A stretch of 64,000 nt of DNA from Rostratula benghalensis. Lineage: Eukaryota; Chordata; Aves; Charadriiformes; Rostratulidae. Shown here one piece after another: positions 1 through 13,591 of this stretch. The stretch lies in NCBI GenBank assembly GCA_013399305.1, contig VXAI01000157.1, positions 1,526,270-1,590,269 of the forward strand. The letters run 5' to 3'. Both the position numbers and the translations under genes were made by a program. The notes beneath the pieces were generated by a model. That model worked only from the letters and a program-made list of their open reading frames with translations. It ran no database searches and was not told where the DNA came from. How positions within the stretch are numbered: position 1 is the first letter of the stretch; every line of letters begins with the position of its first letter.

Positions 1-2
1 TT

Positions 3-42
<40 letters not shown>

Positions 43-46
43 TTTC
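1..46. repeat. (TTTC)n tetranucleotide microsatellite
   Basis: Ten perfect TTTC units begin at the first base, followed by a short imperfect T-rich end before 'cagaaaaag'. The tract is cut by the window edge, so its full length is unknown. It is a polypyrimidine tract on the + strand. Confidence 0.95.
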
Positions 47-1367
47 AGAAAAAGTCAGTTTGCATTTTGATTTTGTATCAGGTTTTTTGAATTGTCAAAC
101 TCATGGCTAGAGTTGTGTACCACAACCTCCCCCTTTTCCCCCATCACCATGCTTCATCCTATTATACTACTTCTGCAATGTGCCCACTGGAGCGTAAAGG
201 CACTTGGGGCCTCACTAAGGGTGCTCTTCAGGAACAAGCTACTGTATCAGTAAAAATTAAATGGCCCCTTGTGTAATAAGTTTTTGATGCCCAGGCACCT
301 TGAAACAGAATCATTACGACAGTCACATGTGCAAGAGGGATCATATAAAAATTTTTGATGGCATGGCCCATTTGTCAGTTAATTAATTTCAGATATCATA
401 TAAATGAGAGAGAACAAAATCAGGAAATATTATTTTGAACACATGCTGTAAAAAAGCTAAAAAGTAGCAGCAGTACTGTTCTTAAAAGAAGGTAAGTGGC
501 AAGGCCAGATTTTTTGCTCTTGTGAAAAGCTTTTAAAAATGCAGAAAAATATGTCTCTGATAAAAAAGTCAATTCATAATTTGAATGCAAGGCTGATTTT
601 AGCCAGGTTCAGATGCTTTGCAACACTGGTACTAAGAGATTCTTAGCTGGGCGAGAAAAGGGCAAATGAAGCCTGCTGTCTATTGAAAGTCTTAATTAAT
701 TTATGGGATCTTAATGTTCTGCAAACCTCTATAACTAGTTGGCCAGTAATGTTATGGTACTAAATCATGGTTTAATTTGTAACTTCTCTCACCCAAAAGC
801 TTCAGATTCAGTTTGAAGATAAATAGAGGACATGAGAAAACAGTACAAATAATGAAAAAAAGAATAGTAATCAATACATCAAAATTGTTTTCTCTTCCTT
901 GTGCAAGCCTTTGATTGGTCTCTTAACTATGACAACTTAGTTCTGGCCTTCAGAATGTATATCTATGCCTTCAGAATAGATCACCAAGTACTGCTAATAG
1001 TGAAACGTGACTCCTATTGGCTAGAAATGTCAAGAGGAAATTGCAAGGATATTAAACATAAAAAATTAGAAAAGCATAAATTTATTTTTTTCTAGATTTT
1101 CAACGGAGAGATGATAATTTTAATCCACTAAAATTGAATGACCAAATAACTCATTAAGAACTTACTACACCAATAATGATGCTAAAAGAAATTGCCTTTT
1201 TAAGGATGATGGTGTTTCCAGGCGTATGTGTGAGCTTCTATAAAAACCACAAACTGTTAAGCTTCAGTAGAATGGCAGACTACGTCTCTAAATTAGTTCT
1301 GATAACGTCTGCTTTCCATTGCAAACCTCTCCTCCATGAATTTGTTCTGTTGGTTTAGATAAGTCAT
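47..1367. other. Intergenic AT-rich DNA, no gene seen
   Basis: There are only short chance open frames, the longest about 60 codons and lacking recognisable domains. No transposon family is recognised. The stretch ends where the CR1 3' fragment begins. Confidence 0.6.
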
Positions 1368-1593
1368 TCAAGACATATGAGGAAAAACTTCTTTATGGTG
1401 AGGGTGGCAGAGCCCTGGAACAGGCTGCCCAGGGAAGTTGTGGAGTCCCTTTCTATGGACATCTTCAAGACCCCCCTGGATGCAGTCCTGAGTAATGTGC
1501 TCTGGGCAATGCTGCTTTAGCAGGGGAGTTGGACTAGATCATCTCTAGAGGTCCCTTCCAACTCTTGACAATTCTGATTCTGTGATTCTGTGA
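1368..1593 (+). mobile_element. CR1-1: 5'-truncated CR1 LINE 3' end
   Basis: The sequence matches the end of CR1 ORF2 and its 3' UTR as known from bird genomes. The tract 'ggaacaggctgcccaggga' encodes the usual NRLPR-type segment near the ORF2 C-terminus. It is followed by 'gttggactagatcatctct' and a terminal array of the ATTCTGTG octamer ending near 1593. Only about 225 bp remain, so this is a dead-on-arrival copy made by incomplete reverse transcription. No target-site duplication is evident, which is normal for CR1. The 5' limit is approximate by about 10 bp. Confidence 0.93.
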
Positions 1594-4402
1594 CAGGAGC
1601 ACCGATTGCCAGTCTTTAAGCAACAATGACTGTGGAATTCAACTCACATAAGTTAACTCTCTAAAAATTATTGTGTTGGACTTGCAAGCTCCTTCTGTTG
1701 ACAAAGGATGGAGGTAGACATTTCCAGTCAGCTGTGGTGTTTGATGATGATATACTAGTCACCCCCCTGGAGTTGATTACAGTTCATAAACATAGATTTT
1801 CTGTATTTATATGACATCTGACCAAGCTGTTGGAAACAAAAGAAATGTTTTCAAGTCTAAAAATGGCAGAATAACAGCAGTGAAAACTCTTATTTTCCAT
1901 TCCACAGATAACTTCACCTGCTTATGTAGTAAGCCTTAAGGCCGGCCTGAGGCTACGTGTGCAACATCAAGTGAAGTGGCCTATCTCCTTCTTGGTCCTG
2001 TAGAAAACACCCAGAGCAATGCAGCCACTCCACGCATCTGAAAAGCCATGAGATGTCAACAGCATCTCCAGTATACTACCAAATGTCAGAGCTGGCCTGA
2101 GTCTCATTTATGAAGCTTTATATGGCAGCAGGGTTCAATGATGACCAATTCTTAAGCACTTAGGACTGCTTCGACCCGGAATTGGCAAGTCTCATACAAC
2201 CATATATCTAGAGCCGGAAGAAGAAACTAAGCCTTGTGTTCCAAAAGATAGCAGCCAACTACAAAAGTATTCTCAAGTATGGATGTCTTAATCTCTTTGT
2301 TGATGCTATTACACTTTGTGGCCACAGATTAAGAGACATAGGGAACATAGGGCACAAGGAGGTCATGATTTCCAAGTATGATCTACTGCAAATTAGATCC
2401 AAATTCAAGGCTACCCTCTTTTGAGGAGAAATCTGAATCAAACCTTAAGGCTTGTCACATAACACTATAGATTGGATGCGCTTGTATTACTGGATCAGAA
2501 AACAAGACATTATCTACTTTTTGTTTCATGGCTTTAATCACTTTTTACTTCTTTCAAATACATGCAAAAATGGATTAATTGCCTCCAGTTCTGGAGATAC
2601 ATGATGACATCAAACCCTCAGCTTTCCTTTCTAGACAATAATTCTGTGCCTTAGAATGAAAAAGAAAAATGAGAATTATTACTTGAGAGTCCCAATCCTC
2701 AGATGTTTATCTGAACATGCCAGCAGTCTTAAACAACAAATCTAGGTAATAAACCTTGTCCAGTGCTACCTAGCCTGTTCTGCAAACACCAGTTCAACTG
2801 GCTGCGACTATACAGTCTGACACTGACTCTAGCAAAACACACAACAACACGAGGAACACTCACACCAGCTAACCTCTATTGCTCTTCTGGAATAATGTAA
2901 CTTAACAAGAAGGCAAGAGACAAATTTCATACTGCAGGGATAAATCAAATACCCCTGGTACAGGGGTTTCTTGACAAGGTAAGGTGGCTCCAGGTATTAG
3001 TAATAATTCTACACTTTTCTCTAGATGAGTCTTAGCATTTCTGCCTTTTCCTTTTCTTCTATAGATCTAGATATGGTTCTTTTGCTTTCTTTGGAGGCAT
3101 TGTGTGCGTACCAAATTAAAAATCATGAAACATCCCCATTAGCCTTGGCTCTGTATCATTCTTTGTGTATCATTTCACTTGGACTCAGTATTATGCATAC
3201 ATAACAGCTCAGTTGCATTTCTCTGTAAAATTACTGCACATACGTATACCCAACAATTAGAAGCACAAAGCAACCATTTTGCTAATGCAGTTTAATGCTA
3301 TCAAAATATATCTAGGAAAAAACTTCACAGAAAGTTTCTTTTATTAAAAATCAAGCCACAGAAATTCTGTTCACTAACATTTTTAAGAATGGTATCTAAG
3401 TGTTATGCTAATTATATTGAATTACTGATAACAAACAATTGCAATACAGATAGGTAGGTAGGAAGAATAAAAGTATGTCGTTTAACTGTTTGCTGATTTG
3501 CTTCCCATGTGCCTCAGTTACCAGTGCTCTGCAGCACAGGTAACCATCACTTTGCAATTCATTTAAGACGCTGAATGTCATGGAATAAAATCCCTTCATT
3601 TTTTCCTGACAGAAGAGTTTATAGAAATGTTTTCTGTGGCAAGTTTCCAACTCAGAAAGGACTCTCAGCCACTGCACTTCTTCAGTAGAAACAAAATTCC
3701 ACTGGCACATGAAATACCTCTTCTTTCATGCATTTTTGCATTTGTTCTCTGGACTGTTGCCTGAATAGATTTAACTTACAGTAGTTAACACCATTCCAAA
3801 CTAGCAATTGTGAAGGAGAGATTAAAAACTTCAGGACAGAAAAACAATCTAAGTAGCAAAGAGCACTGAGTGGAGCCACACTCCTGTCTCTCCATTGTAG
3901 TGGCATTACCAGGCTACCTCAGAAAGCACAGAAGTGGAAATACATTGTCAGAAGACTATTTGCATGCTCTTATTCCCTGTAGACTTGGAGCAGTTGGTGC
4001 TTGAGCAGCCATGTTTCAAGGCACTCAGGTAGCAAGGCAATCCTTCCTCATTCACCTTCTTCCAGTGCCCTGGTGTCTGGGAAAGGACCCTGACCATAAA
4101 TTTACCATTTTGCTTAGTCTATGTGAAGTGCCCTTTGACCACAATGCACCTTTTCATGCTTAGGAAAAATGTAATGGTAGCTCCTGTCAGCTGCATTGTA
4201 AACTTGAGACTGCATCAGTGTACTCATCTCAGTGGTGTATTCACCCCTAGAATCCATATGCTCAACCTTTCTCTTAAAAAGCAGCATTCACCAAATGATG
4301 TGAACATGTGTATCTGGTTTGCATTTTCAGATTACAGAACACAAAGTTACTGTCTCGTTTTACTAAATTAATTTACAGTTTATGAAAAGACTGCAATTAG
4401 CA

Positions 4403-4424
4403 ATATCTCATTCTTATGAGATAT
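4403..4424. repeat. Perfect 9-bp inverted repeat (hairpin)
   Basis: The arms ATATCTCAT and ATGAGATAT are separated by the 4-base loop TCTT. Pairing does not extend beyond nine base pairs. This is short enough to arise by chance in AT-rich DNA, and no role is implied. Confidence 0.6.
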
Positions 4425-7400
4425 CATAAGCAAGCAAGTGTCTAGGGAAGCATTTTAAACTTTTAAGAATTATTAACTTAAATTATTGCTCATAGAAGGA
4501 TTTTTTTTTTCTCAGTGACTTTTTGACTGCACTCTGTCTCAATTTGGCATTTTACTGTTATGACCTTACGTTGTTTCCCAAATGTAGCTTGTTGAGATCT
4601 CACTTTTTCCAGAAATGCAGTGTTTTCCCTGTGAAGAGATATTCAACCATTCCAAAACAGTGCATAGAATGCTAAAGCTCTAATAGGATGTGTCTTTCTG
4701 TGCTTCCTTCTCAATCCCTCACAATCAACCTGGCATATATAGTGTCTGACACAATTCTAATCTGTCCATAACAGCAAACAGCATGATCAAGGGCAGGTCT
4801 GCAGTCCTGAATCTTCTATAATTCTCATGATAGGATTTGAATCCATGTATCTGATCCTAATCCTTTTTCTCTGTGATGCAGTTTGCTCCTAAAAGGGATT
4901 TTAATTTGTCTCTCCAGTGACACTTCCACCATTTTAGACATTGTTCAACTTTAATATGCTACCAAGGCAGCAGTCACAAGAGAGGGCTACATTCACATTG
5001 TTACACGTGCGTTGACACTTGGGATGTAAACCTCTGTCTAACAGAGTTTCATATTAAAATGTCCTATACAACCCTATATTATTTCTCAGTCTTGACACTT
5101 AGATTCAGTGATATATCTGAATTATAAACATTACCCATAATTGCAAACTTGTTTCATGTGGTTGACAGCTACATGGATGAAGAGAGAACAAAAAGGTATC
5201 AGTCATGCTATGTTTGTCTTAAAAGAGATACATTGTACCTCATAGGTGTATTTTTCTTAAATTGAGCAGGCAAGATTATTTCTAGAACAGAAATATGGGA
5301 TGGGATTCATCTCCTCTAACTTCAGAGCTATGATTTTTTTATGCATTAGAAGTTGAGGTGTTACAGACACCTATCTCTAGGTTAATAATCTAGATACCCT
5401 TTGCAGTCAATGGAGAAAAATTGTTATCTCTAGAATGCAATTAATCTCATCCTAAGGTAGATGTCTGAAAAAGACAAGATGAATCATACTTTAGAAAGGT
5501 CTATTTCTCTCCATTTGCTTCAGGGGAATCTAAACAAATAGTTCTAATATGGACATACAAAATTAAGGGAGATGATCCCATCCATAGAGGGTCTCATAAA
5601 AATAATTTTAAAACTTTATTTCCCTATATTTCTAGCTAACTTGAAGTAGTTTAATATTGAAAACACATACTTAAAAAAAAAAAAGGTAAGAAACTTCCCC
5701 ACCTCCCCATTTCTACTTTAGCGTTCAAAGTACTGAAGCTAGATACCTACAATAGATACCTTTCCTTCTCACTTGAAGATTCCTATTGCAAAGATTTCTA
5801 TATAGCATCCACAGCACTCGTAAATTAGAGGGGAACTCATAGGCAAAATCCCAAAGCAGAGCTGGTATTCTCATGGATATCACACTGCAATCCATAGTTT
5901 GCTTTTTAACAGGCAAGCTGGGAAATAGACATAACATTAAGTCCATATGCAAGAATGCTACTTCACAAAAATATTGAGAACTCTTTAAAAGAAAAAAAAA
6001 AAGTAGAGTAGGACAGTTAGGTTAATAGAGAAGAGACAGAATATGTGGCATCTGAGGTTTTATCCCAGTGTTCAAATTACTGTTCAAAGAAGTAACTCTA
6101 TTTATGCTGACTTGTTTTGCTATGATACACGTGTGCTAACTTTCTGTCATTTTCCACTCCACAAAAATTATTATGTAAAATCTTGATCTGATTTCAGAGA
6201 AAATAGTCACGGACTCCAAATGTGAAAGACATAATTCTTCTCTTTTGGGTTTCTGATGGGTTTTGCTTGGTTGTTTCCCCTCCCTCTCTCTCCCCTGCAG
6301 CAGGTCTGGTCCAACAATATCACACTAATTTTGTGAACTGAGATGGAATGCTGTTATCCTCAAAGGAGCTGCTGAAAAGTGCTGTTTTGACAAATACTGT
6401 AGGAAGACAACCCAAAGGAATTCAACTAAAGAAAAATACATGATCCTATTTCATTTCTCATCTTTGCCAGAGCTTTGATATGACTAGGCCTGTCAGGAAT
6501 AGAAACCCTGGTGGTGTTGCTACTGATAGCATTTTTAGATGTAGGTCTTATTATAGTTTCTCCAATACTTTGTTCACATAAACAGAATTTGCACATCAAA
6601 ATCACTTTGCGATGTGGCCTTTTGTTTTTGCTGTCTTTGAGTGTGTAACCTTTAAAGAATTCAAGAAGCATATGCAGGTGCCTCTTTGTCAGCTGTTATT
6701 AGATAGCAGGATATAAGATGTCAGTAAGAATCATGACCATCACCCTCACATTTTCTTATTGCTGCCACAGATGGCAAAGTAACTGCACCATCCAGCTTTT
6801 TTCAAAGTGTAACCAGTGCCTGAAAAGATGGGTCAATAAATTCTGTTGTCCAAACAATATAACTCATTGAAATTGTTTTTCCAGCTTAACCGAGCACTCT
6901 GCAGCAGGGTACCAAACACAGGACACCGCTGTGTATGATACATATACGTATGTGAAATAAGCGTTGTATCTGAGGTGATAGGGTTTATTCATCTTGCATA
7001 GCTGCCATTAGTGCAAACAAACACTAATCCTCTCCAAGACTCTGACTGTGGATTGCTAACTATGACATATTAAGCTTGACTTGTGTCATAAGCATTTCAC
7101 AAGCAAAGACTTTTGCAGAGGTTCTTCTTTCCTGTTAAGACTGATGATTTATCTATATTGGTGATCTTAAATTCTTTGCATATATGACTTGCTCACTGTT
7201 TATTTAGCAACTGAAGTGTCAATTACAGTGTATTCATAGGGCCAACTAAATGGACTGTGGTTGCTAAAAGCATATGTAGTTGCTGAAAAAAAGTTAGGAA
7301 GGATAGGACAAGCAGAAAACAGCACACCGTGTCATGATACTGTCAGACCAGAGTGAGGAAAAAAATCCAAAACAAAAAAGCAAGGCAACCTCCAAAATCA

Positions 7401-7794
7401 TAAACAGAAGTTTATAATGGACGCCCATAAAGGATTACTCATCAATGGTATAACTTCATAGTTTAAGTGGCACTGAATCAATGGCCAGCCTTCATGATGG
7501 AACAGTCAGAAAAGTAGATTTCAGTACAAAAATCGGACTATTCAATGTACAATTAACACTCTCACCTTTCAGATCACTGCTGTAAGATAACAGCTACGTG
7601 CCCAAACTTGTGATACTGTAGGCTTTGTCTTGATACCAGAAAACATCACTGATTAGGAAGGACACGCATAGGGCATTTCAATTCTGTATCTCAATAGTAG
7701 TAATGAAATAAGTTTATATTATTATATTATAGCATACATCACTTTAAGATCCTGTATTTGGTCTTTTATGCAGCAGAAGATGTAAAATTCTGAA

Positions 7795-7884
7795 CAGAGA
7801 GAGTAACAGAGACAGTAATCAGAGAGAGTAACAGCACGGACAATCTTTACTGATGATTACTCAGGTCTTATTTTACTGATGATT
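7795..7884. repeat. Cluster of short direct repeats
   Basis: The 15-mer CAGAGAGAGTAACAG occurs at 7795-7809 and again at 7820-7834. Directly after, the 13-mer TTTACTGATGATT occurs at 7846-7858 and 7872-7884. Two neighbouring pairs spaced by about 25 bp suggest local slippage duplications rather than a named repeat family. Confidence 0.6.
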
Positions 7885-9691
7885 TCTAAGGTCAACATTA
7901 AAAAAGGCCCAAAAGCAGAGCTATTACGGGAGTCTTAAAAATGTCCTCTCACATTCAACGCTTACTTAAGCAGCAGTGGAAACCACTGAACTCTGTACAT
8001 TTATCCCTTTTGTTAGTTGGGTGGACTTCTGTTTTGGTTTAGGAGCTCCCATTAATGTCAGTAACCAGACTGCCATTCACATAGGGCTGTATCTATAGTC
8101 AGTCAATAAAAAGTTGGGCTTTAAGTTCCTACTTTATTAGTTTTGAATGGCATGTCATTGGAAGTTTCATTTCTAAATTAAAAAGAACATTAAATCAGCC
8201 AACTTTAGACATTTCAAGGTAATTCTTAACAATATATGTATCTATGCAAATTTTTTTTTTTTCCAGGAAATCCATTCTCCCTTGAAATGTGATTTCATTT
8301 CCCAAATACGCAAAAAGCAGGAGACTCGATGTTTCAGAATTCCCCTGTGCTGCTGCTTCTTCAATCCTTTATGTATGTGACATGATAGGAGAAAGGCAAA
8401 TTATTTATATTCTAGGACAAAACACTAAGAATCAGACCCTTGATGAATCCTGCAAACTTTCCCAAAATTTCCCACAAGTGCTCGTTGAGTATTTGGCTCT
8501 AGTTATGTTAACAACCATTGTAATGGATTAGGGGTATATGCTCTAAGACAAAGCAAGGAACCTGAGTACAAGCAGATGATTTTTAAAGACTGTAAAGCAT
8601 TTAATTGAAGCTGGAAACATATCTTTAGCTTCTAGGACATCTACAGAGACTGAGCATAAGGACTGATCACCAGATTTGTTACAATAAGATAGTGGGACAA
8701 ATTAAATCTTTATATTATGTAATAAAACTTCAACTTAATGTTAAGCACACTTCTTTTTATGCCCATTCAAACAATATTTGTCTCTTGACCTCTTAAATAT
8801 TAGCTTCAATAATGTATCTTTCTCAGGTCAGGGACAGAATATAGATATTCAAAAAACCCTATGTAATTTGCAGACATTTGGGAAACCTCAAAGACAGACT
8901 CATGTATTGTATTATTACCCCTTAAATTCTTCTTTCTAATGTTATGTGCTTCTACACTTGCACTGTAAGATTACAGATATTTTAGGAGAATTCCTCTCAA
9001 AACCATAGACCATAAGGTAGAAAACATGTTTTCTGTTCCTGGAAGAGTCATTCTGTTATTATAAAAGAAAGATTACTGAAGTGACATCATGACATAAGTT
9101 TATAGTACCCATAACATAACCACACCTTTTAGCATGTAGATTTGCAGCACATATGTTATCCCATTATAGTGTTGATAAACAATTAAGATATCATGAAGCA
9201 AGCAAATACATGTCTAAGGCACAACTATATAAGAACACAGGTCAGAGAAGTTCTACAAAATCCTAGTCCAGACGTTCTAAAAGTCCTGTGCTTCTGGAAA
9301 GCAAAGTGATGTAGAAGAGATAGTTGCTGTCATTAACATACATATGGATTTTAGAGGTTGGTTGCCTTAAAGTGCAACACTTTGCTTGAGGCATATCCCT
9401 CCTGCTATGTAACTTACCCCAAGGTGAGATTCCATTAGAGTCTATTAGAAAGAGGATATATTAGTGCTTCTAAGCACAGCAGTATTTTAACATTCTTCAT
9501 TGTGAAGAGAACATAAATATAATGCTATACTTGCTGTATCATTCTTGTAACCTAGTTATTGAAAGCAATGTTAGGAAATAACATGCAAATGTTTTTCCCC
9601 AGTACTCTGGGAATCTGTATTGCCTGTTTGATTCTCTATGGAAAGAGCTCTACACTGCTTTTACCTGAGGGCATTCACCATCATCTTTTAA

Positions 9692-10246
9692 ATTGCAATC
9701 TTCAGGGCCCGTTATTCTAGTTGGATACACTTCTCATCACTCAATTGGCTTTTGTGCTTGAAGTGCCTTCTTGGTGTATTTTTTGGGGTACAAGTATATC
9801 TGTTGGTGCCCTCTGGAATTGTTGAATTATTTTGGAATATAGTAAAACAGTTTTATTACCCACTTTGTGCTAAAAAAATAGCAAAGCTTGTATGCTGTAT
9901 AAAACCAGGCAACAGCAGTATTTTCCAGGAACAAGTTATTAATCCAAATTGCAACACACAGACCTGCTCACATCTCCTTTATACTCTATACACACAGACT
10001 TCATCCCTATACTGGGTCTTCCTCTGCTTCTATGTTGCCATTGGAATCATTCTCTGCTCTATATGTCTAATAGGTATCCTTACTACCTATTGGTTATTAA
10101 AATGCTCCAAGCCTGAGATCTGTGCTTGTAAGCATATGAGAAATATTGTTTCAGTAATTTTATTAGTTATGTACACAACAGCTGGAAATCATAGAACTCA
10201 TATAAAAGAATACTCAACATTTCATTTCGTGGCCCCCAGTCATTAA
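9692..10246 (+). other. Unrecognised 185-codon open frame, possible decayed membrane-protein gene
   Basis: The frame is open from just after a TAA at 9689-9691 to the stop following 10246, long for this AT-rich background. It lacks an ATG until near its end, so it is not a conventional ORF. The translation has a hydrophobic stretch near codon 30 (GVFFGVQVYLLVP) and a clear candidate membrane segment near codons 110-137 (FYVAIGIILCSICLIGIL), plus many cysteines. Just upstream, in another frame (about 9603-9670), is another hydrophobic run ending in a LLLPEG motif. The order of hydrophobic runs faintly recalls four-span L6/TM4SF proteins, but a third span and the conserved cysteine loop are not visible and I could not test it. 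It could equally be chance or an unrelated pseudogene. Confidence 0.2.
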
Positions 10247-11049
10247 GGCTTTTGTCCTTCACCACGTGTAAGACATTACAGAATTGCCTGTGTTGGCTGT
10301 AAGAAGAGACACACCATTCCTTTCACTGCATATGACAGTGCACACTGGCAATACATTTAGCTGCCTTCTCATAAGGCTGAGCAAGTTCTGGCTGGATTTT
10401 AAATCCATGGAGGGTGCGAATATGCTTAATGAAAGAATGAGGCTTTTAAACTTCAGCAACTCTTCCAAACTTTTTGCAGTGAAAATTCAGTTTTGGCAAA
10501 ACTGGAAGAATTTGAACTTTGAATAAATGGGCTGTTTGGAATAGCTGTAATGATGGAAGATTCTTGCATTTCCTGTACTTTTAAATGAGATCTCATACAT
10601 TCATTTAAAAATTGCATTTTCTGATTTATAAAGAGCACAAAAAAAAGGTACTTTCAAATAGTCAGCAAAAAAATAGTGTTGAAAAATAATCATTACAGTT
10701 TCAAAACCATTGTAATTATGTGAATTACTGAAAATTTTAAAAACATTAATTTTGTCCCTTAGGCGTATATTTTATTTTCTCTTTTCAAAATGACTAATAA
10801 CTTCAGAAGAATAGCTCTTTTCATAGGTTCTTCTCTGAGTCTGTGATCAGATTCCACCTTCCTAATCCAGAAAAAAATAAAAAAAAATCTTTTCTAGCAG
10901 TATTAAAAAAAGAAAAAAAGAAAAAAAGATGACTATTTTTTGAGGGTTTTTCTCTATAAACTCCCTGCCAAAATTAAGAGATGATGTGATGTAGTTGGCA
11001 TCTCAGTTCTTTGTTTCAGGTTCTGTTTCTACTCTAGTTAGATATTATC
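10247..11049. other. AT-rich intergenic DNA
   Basis: The stretch is rich in A runs, including a degenerate GA/A-rich patch at about 10868-10930. Open frames of 60-80 codons overlap each other on both strands and look random. Confidence 0.55.
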
Positions 11050-11135
11050 TTTTTTTTTTTTTTTATCCCTCTCCTCTCCTCTCCTCTCCTCTCCTCTCCT
11101 CTCCTCTCCTCTCCTCTCCTCTCCTCTCCTCTCCT
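11050..11135. repeat. T15 tract followed by (CTCCT)13 microsatellite
   Basis: A run of 15 T at 11050-11064 is followed by 'atccct' and then 13 perfect CTCCT pentamers at 11071-11135. The pentamer array is strictly pyrimidine on the + strand and purine on the - strand, so it could form triplex-type structures and is prone to length change. Open frames crossing it on both strands are artefacts of the repeat. Confidence 0.97.
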
Positions 11136-13591
11136 CTTTCATCACATTACTTTCTGCCTTATTCTGAAGGTGACATGGGAGGAAGATAAAACCTTGGCTA
11201 ATTGGGCTATTTTTTTCCACTTTCATGATAAAGAAGCAATATTTATAAAATATTTTTTGTAAAAAACACAAAACAAAGCCATATTCTGCTCAGTGCTTTT
11301 TTAGAACAAAAATCCAGATGTTCTCAAGATTTGGCAATAATTAGCAAAAGTGAAATTATTGCTTTAGAAACAAATAAAAGCACATAAACTCTCAAAAAAA
11401 GGAAGGATTTTCTTTTTAAGCAGAATTTTAAAGGCCATTTTTGATGTGTAAAATTCCAATCTCTACTGCCAGTCTACAAAGAAGAGAGGTCAGGATTCCA
11501 CAGTCTGTTCCTCAGGCCAGGTAAGAAATAGTACAATAAAAGTTTACCCATACACCTTTCTGCAGATTTACAATGAATTTAATGTATCTTTCTTGACATT
11601 ATGGACAAAGAGAGTTCAGAAGTAAAATACTTTTTTAAAGATGCAAATGGTAAAATAAGCTTTTTGAGCCTCTGTGAAAATAATTTTAGGAAAACTACTT
11701 TGAATGGAGAGGTACTACAAAGCTCTGGACTAAAATACTCTTGCATTTGAAAGATGAGAAATGTTACTACTTGGCTTCATGTCTCGATAACTTGGAATAA
11801 TGGACTGATCTGGATGGATTCAGGCCACAATTCAAAATGTCATACATGGGAAGCATGAGAAAAGCTTCACTAAACATAACTCAGACAACTGATTAATGGA
11901 GTTTGGCCATAGCACTGTTACATGAAATTTAAGACATAAGATAACCGCTGACCTCAGAAGATACTGAAACAATTACACACCACCTCCTCTAAACTGTGTG
12001 GTATTCCTTTTTATATTCTAGCTATAGGTATCCCACCAGACTTTCTGAGTTGTACTTAATGGTTATCTTGCAGTCAGTAAGACTGGAGAAGGCATCTTTC
12101 TCCACAAACCTTTCTCTATCACTTTCAGACCTACAAAAGCAGTTGCTTTTGGGAAAGGAGGAGAACAGATTGCTGAATTGTGCAACTCCTGCAGTGTCTA
12201 CACACCCAAAACAAAGATAATAAGCTCAAGCACAATGAGTAAGAATTCAGCTTACAGGAAATCTCTATCTTTGATAATGTCTTCATAGCCAAAGAACACC
12301 AAGATCTGCTCTCAGGCCACACACAGCTCCTGGTGTTAACTGCTGGAGCCCACTTAGCAGAAGGAGTCCCTTATTGGCACTGATGCAGTGACAGCTTCAT
12401 TCTTTGCAGTCAGGCCTAACAGCTTGATGTTTAATAAAGACTAGAGTTCACAGGAGAGTTTTCAGCAGTTTTTGGGTGCTTTACACTACAGAATATTTGA
12501 TTTTTCTCTAACTGTCCTTCCTCTACTGCAATGCACTTTGGTGGGGTTCCACCTCCACCCTTTGATTTTTTTTTACTTTTCAAAGAAAAGCAAAAGTTGT
12601 GGCTCACTGTTCATTTGAATAAACACATATTGTGATTCAAATAAGCATTCCTAGGGTAATCCTTTGAAAATTCTCACAAGTACATGACAGCAGATGCTTT
12701 AGAGCATGTAGCGAGTAGTGCTTGTATCTGGAGTTCTACACCTCTGCATATTGTTAAAAATTAGTGGAAAATCACATACTGCACATTTGCATATGTTATT
12801 TCAATAGCTTTATTATTTGGCAATCAAATGCCATCAAATGCCCAAAGCATTTGCACTCATCAAGGATAAAGTCCTTGGCAAGTGTGAAGACTTTCAAATG
12901 AGTATAACTAAAATTATTGTCTGTTTTAAAGGTTTCTTAAGATTTTCTTTCCTGCTTAGATAACTTAGTAATATATCAAGGATACATTGCAGAATAATAG
13001 TCCTGAGAAATAAAATTAAAAACATATATTTCCACACAGTTTTAAGATTATAAGGACTTTAGAAAATTTCCTTCCTCCTTTTGAAGTAACACATAATAAC
13101 TAGTGTTACTCCAGCGATACTCTGCCTTATTGGGATTCTAGTATGGTTGCTCATTAGGTGGATATATAAAACAAAACTATATTTGACAGAAGTTCCTAGA
13201 AGCCGAAGAGAATACCAGTAGCTCAGGCTTACTGCATCCATTCTAGCAATCCTCTGATTATTCATTCATTCATTTAGACATTCATTCATTACTACTAAAT
13301 CAATAGGAGAACATATTCACATGGTACAACTGCTACACTGACAGATCAACTAGGAATGATTTTACATCTTATGGAGAAGACTACCTACAAGCAAGTGATG
13401 TAGTGCATTTAAGACAACAAATTCCAAGCAAATAAGTTAGTTCAGAAAATTCAAAAGACTAATCATTTTGATTATTTTTTAATAGCAATGTGGAATCCTG
13501 CATTTATCGCCTGATGGAACGCCTGAAATGCATTGTGTCCATTCAAAAGCAGTCTAGGCTTCTGAATAGGACACTATAAACCTGATTTCAA
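11136..13591. other. Intergenic DNA, nothing recognised
   Basis: No CR1 or other element is recognised. A small ATTC-type cluster sits at 13259-13290. Open frames are 75 codons or fewer and lack features. Confidence 0.55.

Larger units (their letters stand above)
1594..9691. other. 8 kb of AT-rich DNA without a recognised gene
   Basis: All open frames here are short (100 codons or fewer), occur on both strands, and show no domain or codon pattern I recognise. Contents worth noting are a perfect hairpin near 4.4 kb and clustered short direct repeats at 7.8 kb. There is a strong polypyrimidine-CAG motif at 6274-6300 with no partner donor that I can see, plus short A or T runs near 4501, 5671, 5992 and 8251. 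No CR1 copy is visible in this interval. Confidence 0.6.

Noticed and set aside
3408..3906. Two - strand frames of 100 and 74 codons
   Set aside because: They have no domain, no conserved-looking composition and no neighbouring signals; lengths are within chance.
6274..6300. Strong polypyrimidine-CAG splice acceptor-like motif
   Set aside because: No nearby donor, polyadenylation signal or open frame supports an exon; such motifs occur by chance.
10995..11271. Open frames on both strands across the CTCCT repeat
   Set aside because: They encode only repetitive S/P/L or E/R/G runs generated by the pentamer and have no independent support.
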